From positions 1 to 9,593 of the forward strand of contig JAATGX010000105.1 of assembly GCA_015688915.1 (NCBI GenBank): a stretch of DNA of 9,593 nt, in the 5' to 3' direction. The translations under genes were made by a program, and so were the position numbers. A model generated the notes under the pieces. It did no database searches and was not told where the DNA came from. It was given only the letters and a program-made list of their open reading frames with translations. Below, one piece after another: positions 6,111 to 9,593 of the stretch (the stretch's first letter is position 1; the number at the start of each line of letters is the position of its first letter). Origin of the DNA: Desulfuromonadales bacterium. Lineage in GTDB: Bacteria; Desulfobacterota; Desulfuromonadia; Geobacterales; Pseudopelobacteraceae.

Positions 6111-6164
6111 TCGAACTACAGAACAATGGAATTACGAAACCTACTATAGTCAGGAGAAAGCACC

Positions 6165-7412
6165 ATGCCAGGATTATCGAACCTCATGAAGAAACGCGCG
6201 GCTCGGATCAGCGCCATCGCGGTTGTCGCCCTTTCCGGGGCGGGCATCGCATCGTACTACATCGCATCCAACGTCGGCGCCCAGCCATCCGCCGTGGCCC
6301 CGGAACCGGCGCCCCTTGTGGGCGTGGTGACCGTCAAGCCGCAGAATGTGCGCATCTGGTCGGAGTTTTCCGGGCGGATGCAGGCGGTGGATTCCGCCGA
6401 GGTGCGCCCCGAGGTGAGCGGCCGCATTACAGGCGTCCGCTTCAAGGATGGTCAGACCGTGAAGGCCGGCGACGTGCTGTTCGTCATCGATCCGCGCCCC
6501 TATGAAGCTGCTGTTGCCAAGGCCGAAGCCAACCTCGTCACGGCAAAGACCAACGCGGAGTTTGCCGCCACCGAGCTTGAACGCGCCACCAACATGGTAA
6601 AGACCCAGGCCATTGCCCAGCGCCTGTACGACGAACGCGCCAACGCCAGCCGCGTGGCCAATGCCGCCATCCTGATGGCCGAAGCGGATCTGAAGCAGGC
6701 CCGCATCGACCTGGACCACGCCTATGTCAAGGCGCCCATCGGGGGACGCGTCAGCCGGGCGGAGATCACGCTGGGCAACCGGGTCCAGGCGGGTGCCGGC
6801 GCGCCGGTGCTGAGCTCCATCGTGTCCAACGACGGCATTTATGCTGATTTCGATGTGGACGAACAGACCTACATGCGGAGTATCCGCGCCCATGCGGATA
6901 CCCCGGACAAAGAACGGCAGATTCGCGTGGAACTGACGGTCCAGGGGGATGACGCGCATCCCTATACGGGCACGATCCACAGCTTCGACAACCGGATCAA
7001 CTCCTCGTCCGGCACCATCCGCGCACGGGCCAGGTTCGATAATAAGAACGGCAGCCTGGTGCCCGGCATGTTCGTGTCGGTCAGGATGGCCGGCGGCAGC
7101 GAGGAGAGTGTGCTGCTCGTGCCGGAACGGGCCGTGGGCAACGACCAGAGCAAGAAATTCGTCTATGTGGTCACTAACGATGGCAAGGTGGCCTATCGCG
7201 AGGTCAGTCTCGGCCAGCAGTCGAACGGCGGGCGGATCGTCCTTGCGGGGGTACGCCCGGGCGAGCGCGTGATCGTGGATGGTTTGCAGCATGTGAAGCC
7301 GGATGTGGTGGTGCGCGCCCAGGAGGTTTCGTCTCAGCGGGAAGCGGAGAAGGTGGCGGCGAATTATCAGCCTGATCAGCGCCAATCTTCCGCCAAGCGT
7401 CCCCCCCTTTGA
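6165..7412 (+). CDS. RND efflux periplasmic adaptor (membrane fusion protein, MexE/OqxA-like)
   Basis: A 415-residue membrane fusion protein linking an inner-membrane RND pump to an outer-membrane channel. Residues about 13-36 form a hydrophobic N-terminal anchor or signal; there is no lipobox Cys, so it is probably tethered by an uncleaved segment or released. The lipoyl-type half motif EVRPEVSGRITGVRFKDGQ (79-97) with VIDPRPYE (108-114) is followed by the alpha-helical hairpin (about 115-180) and the second half (AYVKAPIGGRVSRAEITLG, 186-204). The beta-barrel and membrane-proximal domains follow, with GTIHSFDNRINSSSGTIRAR (269-288) and LVPGMFVSVR (298-307) as the family blocks. AGGAG lies 8 nt before the ATG at 6165. 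The last codons (KRPPL) and the TGA are inside a repeat element, so the natural C terminus may have been changed. It precedes the pump gene by 151 nt. Confidence 0.93.
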   Translation: MPGLSNLMKKRAARISAIAVVALSGAGIASYYIASNVGAQPSAVAPEPAPLVGVVTVKPQNVRIWSEFSGRMQAVDSAEVRPEVSGRITGVRFKDGQTVKAGDVLFVIDPRPYEAAVAKAEANLVTAKTNAEFAATELERATNMVKTQAIAQRLYDERANASRVANAAILMAEADLKQARIDLDHAYVKAPIGGRVSRAEITLGNRVQAGAGAPVLSSIVSNDGIYADFDVDEQTYMRSIRAHADTPDKERQIRVELTVQGDDAHPYTGTIHSFDNRINSSSGTIRARARFDNKNGSLVPGMFVSVRMAGGSEESVLLVPERAVGNDQSKKFVYVVTNDGKVAYREVSLGQQSNGGRIVLAGVRPGERVIVDGLQHVKPDVVVRAQEVSSQREAEKVAANYQPDQRQSSAKRPPL

Positions 7413-7490
7413 AAAAGGGGGGCCAGGGGGGATTTGAAGGTGTGCCGTTACCGGCAAATCCCCCTAAATCCCCCTTTTTCAAAGGGGGAC
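7399..7490. repeat. Inverted-repeat (MITE/REP-like) element between adaptor and pump genes
   Basis: Two arms, 7399-7436 and 7455-7490, are imperfect inverted copies of each other, differing mainly in C/G-run lengths and a CCA versus TTTA-type variation in the middle. The spacer of 18 nt contains TGCCGTTACCGGC. Each arm also folds on itself: CCCCCCTTT-GAA-AAAGGGGGG on the left and CCCCCTTT-TTC-AAAGGGGG on the right. This layout is typical of small dispersed non-coding repeats. The left arm overlaps the end of the adaptor gene and supplies its stop codon. Without a T-run it is not a clear terminator, but the hairpins could reduce or stabilise the message ahead of the pump gene. Confidence 0.8.
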
Positions 7491-7563
7491 TTGTCCCGCA
7501 AGCGCTGTTATCGCTAATCAGATCAACCCGCAACCAGCGGATCTTATCCGGGAAGAGCGTGCT

Positions 7564-9593
7564 ATGAATTTGTCCAAATTTTTTATCGATCGCCCGATTT
7601 TTGCCGGCGTGATCTCGGTCGTCATCCTTCTGGCGGGCCTCATATCCATGTTTCAACTGCCGATTTCGGAATACCCCGAAGTCGTGCCCCCCTCAGTCAT
7701 CGTAAAGGCCCAATTTCCGGGCGCCAACCCCAAGGTGATCGCCGAAACCGTGGCCACGCCGCTGGAAGAGCAGATCAACGGCGTCGAGAACATGCTCTAC
7801 ATGTTTTCACAGGCCGCCAGCGACGGCACCCTGACCCTCACCGTCAGCTTCAAGCTCGGCACCGATCCGGACTTGGCGACGCAACTGGTTCAGAACCGCG
7901 TCAACCAGGCGTTGACCCGCCTGCCGGAGGTCACTCGCCAGCTCGGCGTGACAACGGTCAAAAGCTCCCCCGACCTGACCATGGTGGTGCACCTGAACTC
8001 TCCGAACGAGCGGTACGATATGTTGTATCTGCGTAACTACGCGCTGCTCAACGTCAAGGACCAGTTGGCCAAGATCCCGGGCATCGGGAGTGTGCAGATG
8101 TTCGGTTCCGGCGATTATGCCATGCGCATCTGGCTCGATCCGCAAAAGGTCGCCGAGCGCGGCATGACGGCCGACGAGGTGGTGGCCGCCATCCGCCGCC
8201 AGAACGTGCAGGTGGCGGCCGGGGTCATCGGCGGCCCCCCCTACAAGGCCGGGGTCGAACTGCAATTGCCGGTGAACGCCCAGGGACGCCTGACGGACGT
8301 GAACCAGTTCAACGAGATCATCATTAAGCGCCATAACGGCGTGGTCACCCGTTTGAAGGACGTGGCGCGCGTCGAAGTGGACGCCGCGGAATACGGGCTG
8401 CGCTCGCTTCTCGACAACAAACCGGCCGTGGCCATCCCCATATCCCAGACACCGGGGTCAAACGCCATCGAGATCTCCGACCGGGTGCGCAGCACCATGG
8501 CCAACCTGAAAAAGAATTTCCCCGAAGGCCTGGATTACAAGATCGCCTACGATCCGACCGTGTTTGTGCGCGGCTCCATCGAGGCGGTCATCCACACGCT
8601 GCTGGAGGCGGTCCTCCTGGTGGTTCTCGTGGTGATCCTGTTTCTGCAGACCTGGCGGGCATCCATCATCCCGCTGCTCGCCGTGCCGGTCTCGATCATC
8701 GGCACGTTCGGCATCATGCACTTGTTCGGATTTTCCATCAACGCGCTGTCGCTCTTCGGCCTTGTGCTGGCCATCGGCATCGTGGTGGACGACGCCATTG
8801 TGGTTGTGGAGAATGTGGAGCGCAACATCGAAAACGGCCTTGCCCCGCGGGAGGCGACGCTCAAGGCCATGAGCGAGGTCACAGGGCCGATCATCGCCAT
8901 TGCCCTCGTACTCTGCGCCGTGTTCGTGCCCATCGCCTTCATCAGCGGTCTGACCGGGCAGTTCTACCGGCAGTTCGCCCTCACCATCGCCTTTTCCACC
9001 GTTATTTCCGCGTTCAATTCGCTCACCCTGTCGCCGGCGCTGTCGGCAACCCTGCTCAGGGCCCAGGGCGCGCCCAAGGACCGGCTGACGCAATTGATGG
9101 ACAAAGTCTTCGGCCCGTTCTTCGGATGGTTCAACCGCTTCTTCCATAAAGGCTCGGAACGGTACGGCCGGGGAGTGGGGGGCATCCTTGGCCGTAAATC
9201 GGCCGCCATCCTCGTGTACGCGCTGCTGCTCGGCGCCACGTACCTGGGCTTCAGCCACGTGCCCACCAGTTTTGTGCCGACCCAGGACAAGCAGTACCTG
9301 GTGAGCTTCGCCCAATTGCCCGACGGCGCCACCCTTGACCGCACGGAAAGCGTCATCCGCAAGATGTCGGACATCGCGCTCAGGGAACCGGGCGTGGAAA
9401 GCGCCATAGCCTTCCCCGGCCTGTCCATCAACGGCTTCATCAACAGCCCCTCGGCCGGCATCGTCTTTGTGTCGCTCAAATCGTTCGAAGAACGGAAATC
9501 CAAGGAGCTTTCCGGGTTTGCCATTTCCCAGAAATTGCAGCAAAAGTTCAACGGCGTGAACGACGCCTTCATCGCCATCTTTCCGCCCCCGCC
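7564..9593 (+). CDS. RND multidrug efflux pump, inner-membrane subunit (HAE1, MexF/OqxB-like), C-terminal part missing
   Basis: The first 676 residues of a roughly 1050-residue proton-driven efflux transporter; the frame stays open to the window edge. It begins MNLSKFFIDRPIFAGVISVV, the standard HAE1 N terminus with the first membrane helix. The porter domain contains EYPEVVPPSVIVKAQFPGANP, GVENMLYMFSQAASDGTLTL and FGSGDYAMRIWLDPQK. Membrane helices 2-6 run from about residue 337. Helix 4 carries the proton-relay pair Asp409-Asp410 in GIVVDDAIVVVEN, matching Asp407/408 of AcrB. The second porter half has GLSINGFINSPSAGIVFVSL and DAFIAIFPPP, which I recognise as characteristic of the MexF/OqxB branch rather than AcrB/MexB. 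Known members export chloramphenicol, fluoroquinolones and trimethoprim; the substrate here is not known. GGGAAGAG lies shortly upstream of the ATG at 7564. No frameshift is seen. Confidence 0.95.
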   Translation, partial: MNLSKFFIDRPIFAGVISVVILLAGLISMFQLPISEYPEVVPPSVIVKAQFPGANPKVIAETVATPLEEQINGVENMLYMFSQAASDGTLTLTVSFKLGTDPDLATQLVQNRVNQALTRLPEVTRQLGVTTVKSSPDLTMVVHLNSPNERYDMLYLRNYALLNVKDQLAKIPGIGSVQMFGSGDYAMRIWLDPQKVAERGMTADEVVAAIRRQNVQVAAGVIGGPPYKAGVELQLPVNAQGRLTDVNQFNEIIIKRHNGVVTRLKDVARVEVDAAEYGLRSLLDNKPAVAIPISQTPGSNAIEISDRVRSTMANLKKNFPEGLDYKIAYDPTVFVRGSIEAVIHTLLEAVLLVVLVVILFLQTWRASIIPLLAVPVSIIGTFGIMHLFGFSINALSLFGLVLAIGIVVDDAIVVVENVERNIENGLAPREATLKAMSEVTGPIIAIALVLCAVFVPIAFISGLTGQFYRQFALTIAFSTVISAFNSLTLSPALSATLLRAQGAPKDRLTQLMDKVFGPFFGWFNRFFHKGSERYGRGVGGILGRKSAAILVYALLLGATYLGFSHVPTSFVPTQDKQYLVSFAQLPDGATLDRTESVIRKMSDIALREPGVESAIAFPGLSINGFINSPSAGIVFVSLKSFEERKSKELSGFAISQKLQQKFNGVNDAFIAIFPPP

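Noticed and set aside
6174..7457. 427-residue open frame on the minus strand
   Set aside because: It lies opposite the clearly recognised RND adaptor gene and is rich in His/Asp/Gly/Ala from reverse-reading GC-rich codons; no family motif is present.
7399..7490. Intrinsic terminator after the adaptor gene
   Set aside because: The hairpins are G/C-rich enough but neither is followed by a run of T, and the pump gene downstream needs readthrough.
8458..9543. 361-residue open frame on the minus strand
   Set aside because: It is antisense to the RND pump gene, with a composition dominated by Glu/Gly/Arg/His typical of a shadow frame.

Overview
The window looks like a piece of a GC-rich Gram-negative chromosome. 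It encodes an outer-membrane barrel protein, periplasmic binding proteins and an RND efflux pump. The GC-rich coding style, the 'GLQC'-ending zinc-type binding protein and an intergenic element built of CCCCCTTT/AAAGGGGG hairpins are what I would expect from a Geobacter-like Desulfuromonadales bacterium. That placement is from memory and is tentative.

Positions 1-5921 hold one leftward (minus-strand) gene set that reads as a zinc or manganese acquisition locus. In order of transcription it has: a 105-residue His/Cys-rich membrane protein (5921-5604); a 470-residue porin-like outer-membrane protein with an N-terminal coiled coil (5470-4058); a secreted metal-binding protein (4037-3105); an ABC ATPase (3012-2296); an ABC-3 permease (2294-1416); a second, His-rich metal-binding lipoprotein (1393-419); and the start of a COG0701/PF03773-type permease with a CPVCEC motif (428 to the window edge). 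Several joints are tight: 1 nt between ATPase and permease, a 10-nt overlap of the last two genes, and gaps of about 20 nt with strong Shine-Dalgarno sequences elsewhere. This suggests co-transcription. Together the genes could move a divalent metal across the outer membrane, hand it to two different periplasmic carriers and import it through one ATPase/permease pair.

Positions 5922-6164 are a divergent control region. Each direction has its own sigma70-like promoter with a TTGACA -35 and a 17-bp spacer, plus short repeated AT-rich words that could be operators.

Positions 6165-9593 run rightward and encode a MexEF/OqxAB-like RND multidrug efflux system: the periplasmic adaptor (complete) and the inner-membrane pump (676 residues present, cut by the window edge). 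Between them lies an inverted-repeat element of about 92 bp that supplies the last codons and the stop codon of the adaptor gene. No outer-membrane channel gene for the pump and no regulator gene are visible in the window.

The window has no tRNA, rRNA, CRISPR array or transposase gene that I can see. Nearly all other long open frames are antisense shadows of the high-GC genes.
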